From Clostridium sp. AF15-31 (GTDB lineage Bacteria; Bacillota; Clostridia; Lachnospirales; Lachnospiraceae), in contig NZ_QTXL01000011.1 of the NCBI RefSeq assembly GCF_003461625.1, positions 1 to 28,983 of the forward strand: DNA of 28,983 nucleotides, written 5' to 3'. Below are positions 1-6,576 of the stretch, in pieces; position 1 is the stretch's first letter, and each line of letters starts with the position of its first letter. The notes below the pieces were generated by a model, which did no database searches, was not told where the DNA came from, and saw only the letters and a program-made list of their open reading frames with translations. The position numbers and the translations under genes were made by a program.

Positions 1-2
1 AT

Positions 3-1121
3 GACATACCTGTAGGAATTTACAATGTAAGTGAAGAGCAAACCGGAACAGCAATTACGAACTATGATCTGGTAGTTAGTGGTGAGGGTGATGTAAATGT
101 AACAAAGGATGCAGTTGTCAATGCAACCGTAACAAATACATATACATATCTGACTACATCCGTAACTGTTAAGAAAGCATGGAACGATAATAACAACAAG
201 GCCAATAAGAGACCTGGATTTGTAACGGTACAGCTTTATGCCGGAACAACTATATCAGGAATTCCGGTACAGCTTGATGAAAGCAATGGTTGGACAAAGA
301 CTTGGGATAATCTTCCGAAATATGATGCAAACGGATTAATCCAGTATACGGTCAAGGAAGTAAATGTACCTAAGGAATATACCGACAGCATAACAACAGA
401 TCCTGCAACAGGTGAGATTACAATTACAAATACAAGAACCAGCACAAAGGGTAAACTTGTATTAACAAAGACCGTTGTTGGTGATGTCGATAAGGCAGAA
501 GCTGAAAATGTGATCAAGTTCAAGATTACAGACGAAGCAGGTAATTCCGAGACATATGCACTGACCGATTTCCAGTATGATGTATCGACAAAGAAATATA
601 CATTAGAACTGGATAAGCCGGCTGGAACTTATACCATTGAAGAAATACAGTATGATATTGATGGATATGAAACAAGCAGCATCAAATACGTAGTAGGAAC
701 AGGCCTTCAAAAGGATGGTAAGTCAGCAGAAGCAACAGTAGTTGTAGATGAAACAGTAAATGTTGCATTTGTCGATACATATGATAAGACAACTACAACA
801 GAGAATACGACAGAAGTTACAACTACGACGGAAGATACCACAGAGATTACAACCACAACGGAAGATACCACAGAGGTCACAACTGAAACAGAAGATACAA
901 CTGAAACAGAAGATACAACTGAGACAGAAGATACAACTGAGACAGAAGACACTACGGAGATCACGACAACGGAAGACAAACCTTCCACTCCACCGGATAC
1001 ACCAAAAACCGGCGATGATGCTCCGCTTATGCCACTTGTAATCCTGTTTATGCTCAGTGCAGCAGGAGTTGTAACAGTGATTGTTGTAAAAAAGAAAAAT
1101 GATCGTGCAGATCGTAAATAA
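3..1121 (+). CDS. Cna-B-type cell-wall surface protein, 3' part (5' end outside the window)
   Basis: The frame is open from the first bases of the window to a TAA ending at 1121, so this is the C-terminal 372 residues of a longer protein; an internal GTG near 510 is not the true start. Visible in order are the end of one beta-sandwich repeat, a Cna-B-like domain beginning VTVKKAWNDNNNKANK (about 155-440), a second Ig-like domain (about 450-780), a Thr/Glu stalk (789-977), a PKTGD sortase signal, a hydrophobic segment and a KKKNDRADRK positive tail. By family knowledge such proteins are cut between T and G by a sortase and linked to peptidoglycan as adhesins or pilin-like proteins. The sorting motif reads T-P-K-T-G rather than LPXTG, a variant usual in Clostridia. 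The ligand is unknown. Codon use resembles the neighbours. Confidence 0.88.
   Translation, partial: DIPVGIYNVSEEQTGTAITNYDLVVSGEGDVNVTKDAVVNATVTNTYTYLTTSVTVKKAWNDNNNKANKRPGFVTVQLYAGTTISGIPVQLDESNGWTKTWDNLPKYDANGLIQYTVKEVNVPKEYTDSITTDPATGEITITNTRTSTKGKLVLTKTVVGDVDKAEAENVIKFKITDEAGNSETYALTDFQYDVSTKKYTLELDKPAGTYTIEEIQYDIDGYETSSIKYVVGTGLQKDGKSAEATVVVDETVNVAFVDTYDKTTTTENTTEVTTTTEDTTEITTTTEDTTEVTTETEDTTETEDTTETEDTTETEDTTEITTTEDKPSTPPDTPKTGDDAPLMPLVILFMLSAAGVVTVIVVKKKNDRADRK
789..977 (+). repeat. In-frame Thr/Glu (TTE, ETEDT) stalk repeats
   Basis: A low-complexity coding tract of threonine, glutamate and aspartate. It includes four near-exact 18-bp units encoding ETEDTT around 885-956, preceded by longer TTTTEDTTE units. 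It is probably an extended stalk carrying the adhesive domains through the cell wall. The near-identical units make it prone to length variation by slippage. Confidence 0.85.
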
Positions 1122-1154
1122 AACGAATCTATAAAAACAACAAGTAAAGGTCAG

Positions 1155-1199
1155 GCACTCTGGTATGCAGAAATGCATATCAGGGTGCTTTTCTCTGTT
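1155..1199 (+). terminator. Intrinsic terminator of the surface-protein gene
   Basis: A 15-bp stem (1155-1169 with 1174-1188; two G-T wobbles) has a GAAA loop and is followed by TTTTCTCTGTT. It lies 33 nt after the stop codon. Confidence 0.88.
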
Positions 1200-1204
1200 G
1201 CTTA

Positions 1205-1211
1205 TGTCGAA
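1205..1211 (+). promoter_or_regulatory. Candidate Spo0A box, distal
   Basis: An exact TGTCGAA, the consensus Spo0A box, inside a 12-bp ATGTCGAAATAT that recurs 51 bp downstream at the next promoter. The direct repeat of a larger unit in the same orientation makes chance less likely. Confidence 0.5.
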
Positions 1212-1247
1212 ATATAGCGAATGAATTCTAACTGAAAAAAGAAATAG

Positions 1248-1276
1248 TTGCACAATGTCGAAATATCGGTTATAGT
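1248..1276 (+). promoter_or_regulatory. Sigma-A-type promoter of the sensor-receiver gene
   Basis: TTGCAC (1248-1253), a 17-nt spacer, then TATAGT (1271-1276). It lies 107 nt before the ATG at 1383. A TGTCGAA lies in the spacer. The leader contains small hairpins, including GTCTC/GAGAC just before the start codon, but matches no riboswitch I recognise. Confidence 0.7.
1256..1262 (+). promoter_or_regulatory. Candidate Spo0A box between -35 and -10
   Basis: An exact TGTCGAA in the spacer of the promoter at 1248-1276. A regulator bound here would be expected to block RNA polymerase, although Spo0A can also activate from nearby positions. It pairs with the box at 1205. Confidence 0.55.
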
Positions 1277-1382
1277 AATTGCAATGCTAGAGAGATCTTG
1301 ATGGAAGAAAACCAGATAAGGTCTTTCGAAAAACGGAAAAAAGAAAAAGGGGGGACGGTCTCGAAGGTGAGACTATAAACGT

Positions 1383-3008
1383 ATGAGTAAGATAACATAT
1401 GTCAGAACGCAACGGGATAAAAAAGTTGCATTTCTATTATTTCTATTTAGTGCTATTCTGATAGCGCTTATTATCTGGGGTGGGAATGTATTTTCCAAAT
1501 TTGAACAATATGTTGATATATCCAGTAAGAATACGATCGCAGCAATGATGGAACAGGTAGAACATTCCTATCAAATGCAGATTAATTCAATGTATGAAGA
1601 AACAGAACGTCTTGAGAACTATCTGTTTGATGGCAAAACGAGGTCTGTTGTACTGGCAGATTATGAAGATTATTTTATAGCTATGGAGAATGATTCTGTA
1701 CGGGATATCGTATTCGTTGATCATACCGGAAAATATATCTGTGATGATGGCAAAACAGGAACATTGGATTTGGGTGATACAAAGGGCACTCTGTTTGATG
1801 TTGGCGGTCAGTCTGTCCAATATTGTACCTGGAGAAACGGAGAAGAAATATTTGTTGTAGCAAAAAAATATGAAGCATTCTATGTAAATGAAAATGAATA
1901 TGAAGTCATAGCATTTATTTATAATACAGATAGGGTAAATGATCTGTTTGTTGATTCTGCATATGGGGGACAGGCAAAACTCTATGTGACAAATGTAGAC
2001 AGCATGGTTACATATGCAGATTTGGATAATAATGAGGGCGTTGTGCGTAATTATAATATCCTTGATCACTATCTGGACGAGTCTGTGATCGAAGAAGAGC
2101 AGTATGCACAGATTACAGAGGATTTCAGTGAAGGCAGACAGAATTGTGTAACCTTGTATGAAGGGAAAAATGCTGAATATTTCTATTACCAGCCATTAGA
2201 GGGAACGGAGTTCTTTCTCGTATTTCAGGCGCCATGTGCAGTGGTACAGAGTGTATTGACGGATTATCAGAAGAAGGTGTCATGCTCATGGATGGTAACG
2301 GTTGTGATCATAGCGTGTATCATGTTAGTGTTGGCAGTAGGAGCCGTCGGAGCGATCCATATGAGAACCTGGTGTGAATATGAGCGTCAGACGGCTGATA
2401 TGCACCGGGAAAACAATGTACAATTGCGGCGTATGAATGCCGTGATGGAGGAAACCGTCCGGGAGTACCGGTTAGCACAGGAAGGGGCTTTGGAAGAAGA
2501 AACCGAAGAGGAAGCGGCTGAAAGAGAGGCAGAGGAAGAACGGGAAAAAGAAAGACAGATCCGTGAAGCACTTCCAAGGGTCGCATTCGTAGGCGAACGT
2601 TTCCTGCTGGTCGACGATAATGATATGGAAGGACTGCTTTTGCAGGAGGCATTGACCAAAAGAGGAGCGGAATGTACCGTAGCAAAGAGCGGAGAGCAGG
2701 CATTGAAGATGTTTAAACGCTCAAAGCGTGAAAAGTTCCAGTATATATTGATGGACGCTGATATGCCGGATATGGATGGCTATCAGGCAGCCAGAAGAAT
2801 CCGGCTGATGGATCATCCGCAGGCAAAAACGATACCGATTCTGGCAATGACTTATCATGCAACACCAGAGGCTATGCGGATGGCAGCTATAACAGGTATG
2901 TCCGGTCAGGTTGAGAAGCCGGTTAAAATGCAGACGCTTGCTCTGATCATAACCAAACTGAAGAGTAAGAACAGAATCCATCCGGGATATGATTATGACA
3001 GGAAATAG
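1383..3008 (+). CDS. Membrane-anchored sensor protein with C-terminal receiver domain and no kinase domain
   Basis: A 541-residue protein. Segments: TM1 (about 15-36), an extracellular region (about 40-300) that could be a Cache/PAS-like sensor, TM2 (about 303-326), a Glu/Arg-rich probable coiled coil (330-400), and a receiver domain (405-525). The receiver has its key residues: acidic pair D411/D412, phospho-acceptor D458 in ILMDADMPDMDG, T490 and K512 in VEKPVK. Receivers with this signature normally sit at the end of hybrid histidine kinases. Here the 80 residues between TM2 and the receiver show no H-box, N-box or G-box, so the protein cannot phosphorylate itself by the usual route. It may be phosphorylated by a separate kinase or act as a phosphate sink. 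The start is weakly supported (AAGGTGAG about 11 nt upstream). It is monocistronic with its own promoter. The output partner is unknown. Confidence 0.8.
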   Translation: MSKITYVRTQRDKKVAFLLFLFSAILIALIIWGGNVFSKFEQYVDISSKNTIAAMMEQVEHSYQMQINSMYEETERLENYLFDGKTRSVVLADYEDYFIAMENDSVRDIVFVDHTGKYICDDGKTGTLDLGDTKGTLFDVGGQSVQYCTWRNGEEIFVVAKKYEAFYVNENEYEVIAFIYNTDRVNDLFVDSAYGGQAKLYVTNVDSMVTYADLDNNEGVVRNYNILDHYLDESVIEEEQYAQITEDFSEGRQNCVTLYEGKNAEYFYYQPLEGTEFFLVFQAPCAVVQSVLTDYQKKVSCSWMVTVVIIACIMLVLAVGAVGAIHMRTWCEYERQTADMHRENNVQLRRMNAVMEETVREYRLAQEGALEEETEEEAAEREAEEEREKERQIREALPRVAFVGERFLLVDDNDMEGLLLQEALTKRGAECTVAKSGEQALKMFKRSKREKFQYILMDADMPDMDGYQAARRIRLMDHPQAKTIPILAMTYHATPEAMRMAAITGMSGQVEKPVKMQTLALIITKLKSKNRIHPGYDYDRK

Positions 3009-3012
3009 CAAG

Positions 3013-3076
3013 GAACTGAAAAACATTATTTGTATTTTCCATCGAAGTGAACTGAAAAAACTATTATTTACATTTT
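3013..3076. repeat. Two-copy imperfect direct repeat upstream of the serine acetyltransferase
   Basis: GAACTGAAAAACATTATTT (3013-3031) recurs at 3049 as GAACTGAAAAAACTATTATT, followed in both by a T-rich run. The period is 36 bp. The second copy overlaps the -35 region of the promoter at 3067, so the units could be regulator sites or a small duplication. Confidence 0.5.
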
Positions 3077-3094
3077 TTATTGAGATGATATACT
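3067..3094 (+). promoter_or_regulatory. Promoter of the serine acetyltransferase gene
   Basis: TTTACA (3067-3072), a 16-nt spacer, then TATACT (3089-3094). The leader is about 70-90 nt. No T-box or SAM riboswitch was recognised in it. Confidence 0.6.
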
Positions 3095-3170
3095 AATGCT
3101 ATATGCAGTTAGAGATGAATAATGTTTTACAGGACATATGATATCGTGTTGCATATATTGATATTAGGAA

Positions 3171-4094
3171 ATGAAATGGAGTAAGACTGGAATGGAATTT
3201 GAAAATGATGTAAAAGCAGTCGTTGCAGAAATGGCTGAGGCGTTAAATAAGAATTATTCGGATCAGAAATTATTTGATCTGTCACTCGGAGAACGACTTC
3301 CACAGAAGGATGAGATCATTGATTTTGTGGATGAATTACGGAAAGTAACATTTCCGGGTTTCTTCGGGAGAGAGAATATGGCATATGCCAATAAGGAGTA
3401 TTTTGCAGGACATAAGCTGTCATTGATATATGATAAATTATTCCGTCAGATCAAGGTGGCATTGAGTTATAAAAATGATGCTAAGAGTTATCAGGAGATC
3501 ACAGAGGAAGCGCAGGAGAAAGCTCTGGGCTTTATCCGTTGCATACCGGAGGTTCAGGCACTTCTTTGCAAAGACGTAGAAGCAGAGTATAACGGAGATC
3601 CGGCTGCAAACAGCCGTGAAGAGATCATATTCTCCTATCCGGGGTTATTTGCGATATTTGTATACCGATATGCACATGTGCTCTATCAGATGAAGGTACC
3701 GTTTATTCCAAGGATCATGACAGAATATGCACATGGTGAAACAGGAATCGATATCAATCCGGGTGCCAATATTGGTGAATATTTCTTTATTGACCACGGA
3801 ACAGGAATCGTTATCGGCGAAACGACCGATATTGGAAATAATGTAAAAATCTATCAGGGTGTTACTCTTGGTGCGCTGTCGACCAGAAAGGGTCAGCAGT
3901 TGTCCGGTGTCAAACGTCACCCAACCATAGAAGACAATGTAGTTATCTATGCGAATACAACCATTCTTGGTGGCGAGACCATTATTGGTGCAAATTCCGT
4001 AGTGGCGGGAAATACCTTCGTGACGAAGTCCATCCCTGCCAACACCAAGGTTGCCTCCACTATGCCGGAACTCGAAATCAAGACCTCAAACTAG
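3171..4094 (+). CDS. cysE: Serine O-acetyltransferase, EpsC/CysE type
   Basis: A cytoplasmic enzyme that transfers acetyl from acetyl-CoA to L-serine, giving O-acetylserine, the substrate of cysteine synthase. The N-terminal half is helical (about 1-175). The C-terminal half is a left-handed beta-helix of hexapeptide repeats (about 185-300), with the hallmark stretches TGIDINPGANIGE, IDHGTGIVIGETTDIG and YQGVTLGA. H208 in the IDHGTG motif is the expected catalytic histidine. At about 307 residues it is longer than E. coli CysE and fits the EpsC-type enzymes. The start is uncertain: ATG 3171 has AGGA only 2 nt away, while in-frame ATG 3192 has GGAG 10 nt upstream and would give 300 residues. 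No cysK is adjacent. A giant hairpin begins 4 nt after the stop codon. Confidence 0.9.
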   Translation: MKWSKTGMEFENDVKAVVAEMAEALNKNYSDQKLFDLSLGERLPQKDEIIDFVDELRKVTFPGFFGRENMAYANKEYFAGHKLSLIYDKLFRQIKVALSYKNDAKSYQEITEEAQEKALGFIRCIPEVQALLCKDVEAEYNGDPAANSREEIIFSYPGLFAIFVYRYAHVLYQMKVPFIPRIMTEYAHGETGIDINPGANIGEYFFIDHGTGIVIGETTDIGNNVKIYQGVTLGALSTRKGQQLSGVKRHPTIEDNVVIYANTTILGGETIIGANSVVAGNTFVTKSIPANTKVASTMPELEIKTSN

Positions 4095-4097
4095 GCG

Positions 4098-4314
4098 GAC
4101 AAAACAGGTGGATTATCTCTAATAGCCTGACCATAATTGACTCGCTGCGATTTCTATTCGCTGCACATGCCTGATTCGTAAATACTCCTGTGCCAACTCG
4201 TCCTTCGGACTCAAACAGGCACCCGTATTTACTGGCACTGTGCATCTCATTACGAAATTCTCGCTAATGTCAATGTATAGTCAGGCTATTGTAGATAGTC
4301 CACCTGTTTTTGTC
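4098..4314. repeat. Giant imperfect hairpin HP1 with a core shared with 14724-14842
   Basis: The outer arms 4098-4131 and 4280-4314 are reverse complements at about 31 of 35 positions. Inside is a core (4144-4264) that recurs at 14724-14842 with about 86% identity, including a 23-nt identical run (4171-4193). The core folds as nested stems: GC 4144-4145 with 4263-4264; a 4x4 internal loop; ATTTC 4150-4154 with 4254-4258; TGCACA 4162-4167 with 4239-4244; GCC 4169-4171 with 4234-4236; GTAAATAC 4178-4185 with 4225-4232; GTGCC 4190-4194 with 4218-4222; GTCC 4200-4203 with 4207-4210 around a TTC loop. No protein is encoded. It could serve as a terminator for the upstream gene, a structured RNA or a miniature mobile element; which of these is not settled by one window. 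Confidence 0.85.
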
Positions 4315-4323
4315 TTGCATACA

Positions 4324-4533
4324 GATATAAAGTCTGCGTATCTGGCTGCTATATAATAAACAATGACATTCATGTAGTTTCGTGATGAGATACACTCTAG
4401 CTGTCAGCACCAAGCCCATGTCTGAACCCGTAAGGGTGAGTTTGGGCGACTGCTGACAAATGGGCGAGTGTATCGAGTAGAAACGAAATGAGTCATGTGT
4501 TTATATAGCAACCGGGTATGCAGACTTTATATC
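4324..4533. repeat. Giant imperfect hairpin HP2
   Basis: A second long palindrome lies 9 nt after HP1 and ends 12 nt from the rqcP stop codon. The outer arms pair over about 40 nt (4324-4362 with 4498-4533; four mismatches or wobbles and a 3-nt bulge). Further in, GATACACTC (4389-4397) pairs with GAGTGTATC (4466-4474), TGTCAGCA (4402-4409) with TGCTGACA (4451-4458), and the tip is ACCC-GTAA-GGGT. It shares its overall form but no clear sequence with HP1 or HP3. It may terminate rqcP on the minus strand. Confidence 0.82.
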
Positions 4534-4545
4534 GTCATGAAAGGC

Positions 4546-4785
4546 TTACAAATACCGGAACATTTCTTTGGCATCCTCTTTTTTAGTGGAGTCGGCAATC
4601 ATCGTTACTTCGACTTTGACGGTTTTGTTGCCGAAGCTAATCTCGATAACGTCGCCGACCTTCACATCAGTGGATGCCTTGGCAACCTTGTCGTTTATCA
4701 TAACACGTCCGGCGTCGCAGGCTTCATTTGCGATGGTTCTTCTTTTGATCAGTCGTGAAACCTTTAAATATTTGTCTAATCTCAT
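4546..4785 (-). CDS. rqcP: S4-domain RNA-binding protein RqcP
   Basis: A 79-residue protein that is essentially one S4 fold: MRLDKYLKVSRLIKRRTIANEACDAG carries the basic RNA-binding helices, followed by the GDVIEI strand and a short C-terminal tail. By homology (YabO in Bacillus, Hsp15-like) it binds stalled 50S subunits carrying peptidyl-tRNA and works with RqcH in adding alanine tails during ribosome quality control. AGGAGA lies 7 nt before the ATG. In Bacillus the gene lies just before yabP; here it is on the opposite strand from yabP and separated from it by the coat-protein, HU and spoVT genes. It is 69 nt downstream of the coat gene on the same strand and could be co-transcribed with it. 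Confidence 0.9.
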   Translation of the reverse strand: MRLDKYLKVSRLIKRRTIANEACDAGRVMINDKVAKASTDVKVGDVIEISFGNKTVKVEVTMIADSTKKEDAKEMFRYL

Positions 4786-4854
4786 TTGTATATCTCCTTT
4801 TGTATTTTAAATGATGGTGTTCTATATAGTCGTAAAAGTATTTTGTTGGAGGGC

Positions 4855-5313
4855 TTATGCCATTCCATTTACCGTTTTGTATTTGAAGAGCATTTCGGCA
4901 TGATTCTGTTCTTCAACCTGGATGTCAGCTAGAAGCTTGCGAATCGTACTGTCGCCAAATATGAATACATCGCTGTTATATTCAGAGGATGCGAGCTTTT
5001 CGCTGGTGATACAGTCTGTTGCAAGAAAGGCATCATCCTTCTTATCCTGAGACTGTCCAAGCTGGCTGTAGGTAGCTTTTGGGTCGTAGTCTCTGCCATC
5101 ACTGTCATTGCAGTTACAGCTTGGTACGGTTCCGGTCAGAACCTGCTCCAGACTGTCATAGTGCTTCTGTTCATTTCCCTTCAGCGTGGTAAATAATTCC
5201 TGTAATACAGGATCCTTTGCCTGGGCTGCATATTTGTCGTATTTGTCAATGCAGGCCTGTTCCAGTGTCTGAAGATCCTTGATCGCCTGTTTTTCCTTTT
5301 CTTTTAAGACCAT
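4855..5313 (-). CDS. CotF-like spore coat / ferritin-like protein
   Basis: A 152-residue protein. The start is placed at 5313 because AGGAGG (5322-5327) lies 8 nt upstream; the frame is open further but the extra residues have no support. The first half, beginning MVLKEKEKQAIKDLQTLEQ, is a helical segment with E and H residues (NEQKHYDSLEQ). A short Cys-containing linker (VPSCNCND) follows. The last third (TDCITSEKLASSEYNSDVF, EEQNHAEMLFKY) matches the pattern of the Coat_F family. By family it is probably made in the mother cell or deposited on the spore coat. The paired E/H motifs also suggest a ferritin-like four-helix bundle; metal binding is not shown. It lies between hup and rqcP on the minus strand. 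Confidence 0.72.
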   Translation of the reverse strand: MVLKEKEKQAIKDLQTLEQACIDKYDKYAAQAKDPVLQELFTTLKGNEQKHYDSLEQVLTGTVPSCNCNDSDGRDYDPKATYSQLGQSQDKKDDAFLATDCITSEKLASSEYNSDVFIFGDSTIRKLLADIQVEEQNHAEMLFKYKTVNGMA

Positions 5314-5497
5314 AGTTATTGCCTCCTGCTTATTTAATGAATTGATACATATAACAGGTATGCAGGAACAACCGGCAGTACGCTGTTTTTGCATCTACCA
5401 GAAGTATTGCCAGAAGACAGTTGGGTTATTCCGCAAATAATCATATCATGCAAGACCGCGGTCAGATTATTCCGGAAAACAGACGGACTATTCCAGA

Positions 5498-5543
5498 AAA
5501 TAGAAAAGCAAAAGGGATGCTGATTTATACGATGCAGCATCCC
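5498..5543 (-). terminator. Intrinsic terminator of the HU gene
   Basis: Read on the minus strand, GGGATGCTG (5543-5535) pairs perfectly with CAGCATCCC (5522-5514) around a 12-nt loop, followed by TTTTGCTTTTCTATTTT. It lies 27 nt after the hup stop codon. The remainder up to the coat gene contains three loosely spaced TATTCC(N)(G/C)(A)AAA motifs (5427, 5467, 5489) of unknown meaning. Confidence 0.88.
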
Positions 5544-5570
5544 TTAAGTACTTGATTCGTTCTATAAAAA

Positions 5571-5843
5571 CTAGTTAAGTGAATCCTTTAAAGCCTTACC
5601 AGCTTTGAATTTTGGAGACTTAGAAGCAGCGATTGTCATTGTTTCGCCTGTTCTTGGGTTTCTACCTTCTCTTGCTTCTCTTTCAGCAACTTCGAATGTA
5701 CCGAAACCAACTAACTGAACCTTCTCACCCTTCTTTAATTCTTCAGCTACAACGTCTGTAAAAGCCTTTAAAGCCTTCTCAGCATCTTTCTTTGATAATT
5801 CTGTCTTTTCTGCCATAGCAGCAACTAATTCAGTCTTGTTCAT
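5571..5843 (-). CDS. hup: DNA-binding protein HU
   Basis: A 90-residue protein of exactly the normal HU length. MNKTELVAAMAEKTELSKKDAE is the N-terminal dimerisation helix pair, VQLVGFGTFEVAER is the core beta sheet, and GRNPRTGETM is the arm whose proline-containing tip bends DNA. It acts as a homodimer that compacts the nucleoid and supports replication and repair. AGGAGG lies 9 nt before the ATG. It has its own strong promoter (5934-5962) and terminator (5514-5543), so it is probably transcribed singly and at a high level. An HU gene close to rqcP is common in Clostridia; here a coat gene sits between them. Confidence 0.96.
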   Translation of the reverse strand: MNKTELVAAMAEKTELSKKDAEKALKAFTDVVAEELKKGEKVQLVGFGTFEVAEREAREGRNPRTGETMTIAASKSPKFKAGKALKDSLN

Positions 5844-5933
5844 CGAAAAAATCCTCCTAAAATACTCATAATATATTATCCTGGTGAGCTAAACCGGATA
5901 ACTCCTGGCGTAGATCACGCCCCAACATGTATA

Positions 5934-5962
5934 TTTATACCTAAAATGCCAGTATTTGTCAA
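5934..5962 (-). promoter_or_regulatory. Strong sigma-A promoter of hup
   Basis: On the minus strand, TTGACA (5962-5957), a 17-nt spacer, then TATAAA (5939-5934). The leader of about 85 nt contains a GGCGT/ACGCC hairpin and a TATCC/GGATA inverted repeat before the ribosome binding site. Confidence 0.85.
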
Positions 5963-5976
5963 GGTTAGAACGCCAT

Positions 5977-6020
5977 TTTGCCTTGAAAAACCTTGATTTT
6001 TCGCCATTTCTCAAGGCAAA
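5977..6020 (-). terminator. Possible terminator of spoVT with two alternative stems
   Basis: TTTGCCTTGA (5977-5986) is a perfect inverted repeat of 6011-6020. A second CCTTGA at 5991-5996 can also pair with 6011-6016; on the minus strand this shorter stem is followed by TTTTT. The two pairings exclude each other. The stem is short for a classical terminator. Confidence 0.42.
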
Positions 6021-6030
6021 TGACATAGAA

Positions 6031-6576
6031 TTAGTTCTCCATCTGTTTTCCGAGAAAATTAGCAGCAATGATCGCGGTTTTCTGTTCAGTTTCCCCGAAA
6101 CGCATTTTGTCATCTTTGCTCAATACAATGACCGCTCCGATCGCGTCACCTTCACAGATGATCGTCTGGATCACCTGTCCGGCATAGTCAGTGTCATCGG
6201 AAGTGATGTTGACATATTTTGTATCACCGCGGCGGGCAATTACAGCTTCCCGGTCATTGATGACATCCTCCAGATCCTTGTGGATGGATTTGCCGACCAA
6301 CTCTTTCTTTGGCATGCCGGCTACTGCAATGATCTGATCGCGGTCAGTGACGCATACCGGACAGCCGAGGATCTGTGAAATGGAATCTACATATTGCTGT
6401 GCAAAGGTTCCGAGCTCGCCGAGCGGGGAATATTTTTTTATGATAACTTCGCCGTCTTTTCCGGTAAAGATCTCAAGGGGATCACCTTCCCGGATCCGAA
6501 GCACACGCCGGATCTCTTTCGGAACAACGATCCTGCCCAGATCGTCGATACGTCTGACAATTCCTGTGGGTCTCAT
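6031..6576 (-). CDS. spoVT: Stage V sporulation protein T, AbrB-type regulator
   Basis: A 181-residue protein, the usual SpoVT length. The start at 6576 gives MRPTGIVRRIDDLGRIVVPKE, the conserved N-terminus; GGAGG lies about 9 nt upstream. A longer frame upstream is unlikely to be used. Residues 1-52 form the swapped-hairpin AbrB DNA-binding domain, and about 55-178 form a GAF-like domain (ILGCPVCVTDRDQIIAVAG, AIGAVIVLSKDD). In Bacillus it is made in the forespore under sigma-G and adjusts forespore gene expression. It is divergent from yabP. I could not define a sigma-G promoter with confidence. Confidence 0.94.
   Translation of the reverse strand: MRPTGIVRRIDDLGRIVVPKEIRRVLRIREGDPLEIFTGKDGEVIIKKYSPLGELGTFAQQYVDSISQILGCPVCVTDRDQIIAVAGMPKKELVGKSIHKDLEDVINDREAVIARRGDTKYVNITSDDTDYAGQVIQTIICEGDAIGAVIVLSKDDKMRFGETEQKTAIIAANFLGKQMEN

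Noticed and set aside
789..977. CRISPR-like short repeats
   Set aside because: The units are contiguous, in frame, and encode a Thr/Glu stalk; there are no spacers.
707..1253. Open frames on the minus strand and in another plus frame across the Thr/Glu repeat
   Set aside because: They are mirror images of the repetitive coding tract (Val/Ser- or Cys-rich nonsense) with no ribosome binding site.
1255..1382. Cyclic-di-GMP or other riboswitch in the leader of the sensor-receiver gene
   Set aside because: Small hairpins are present but none of the conserved aptamer motifs I know.
4495..4810. Plus-strand open frames opposite rqcP
   Set aside because: rqcP on the minus strand has a recognisable S4 domain and a proper ribosome binding site; the plus frames have neither.
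5314..5540. N-terminal extension of the coat protein to 5394 and a 68-residue minus-strand frame
   Set aside because: AGGAGG is placed for the start at 5313; the second frame runs through the HU terminator and has no recognisable features.
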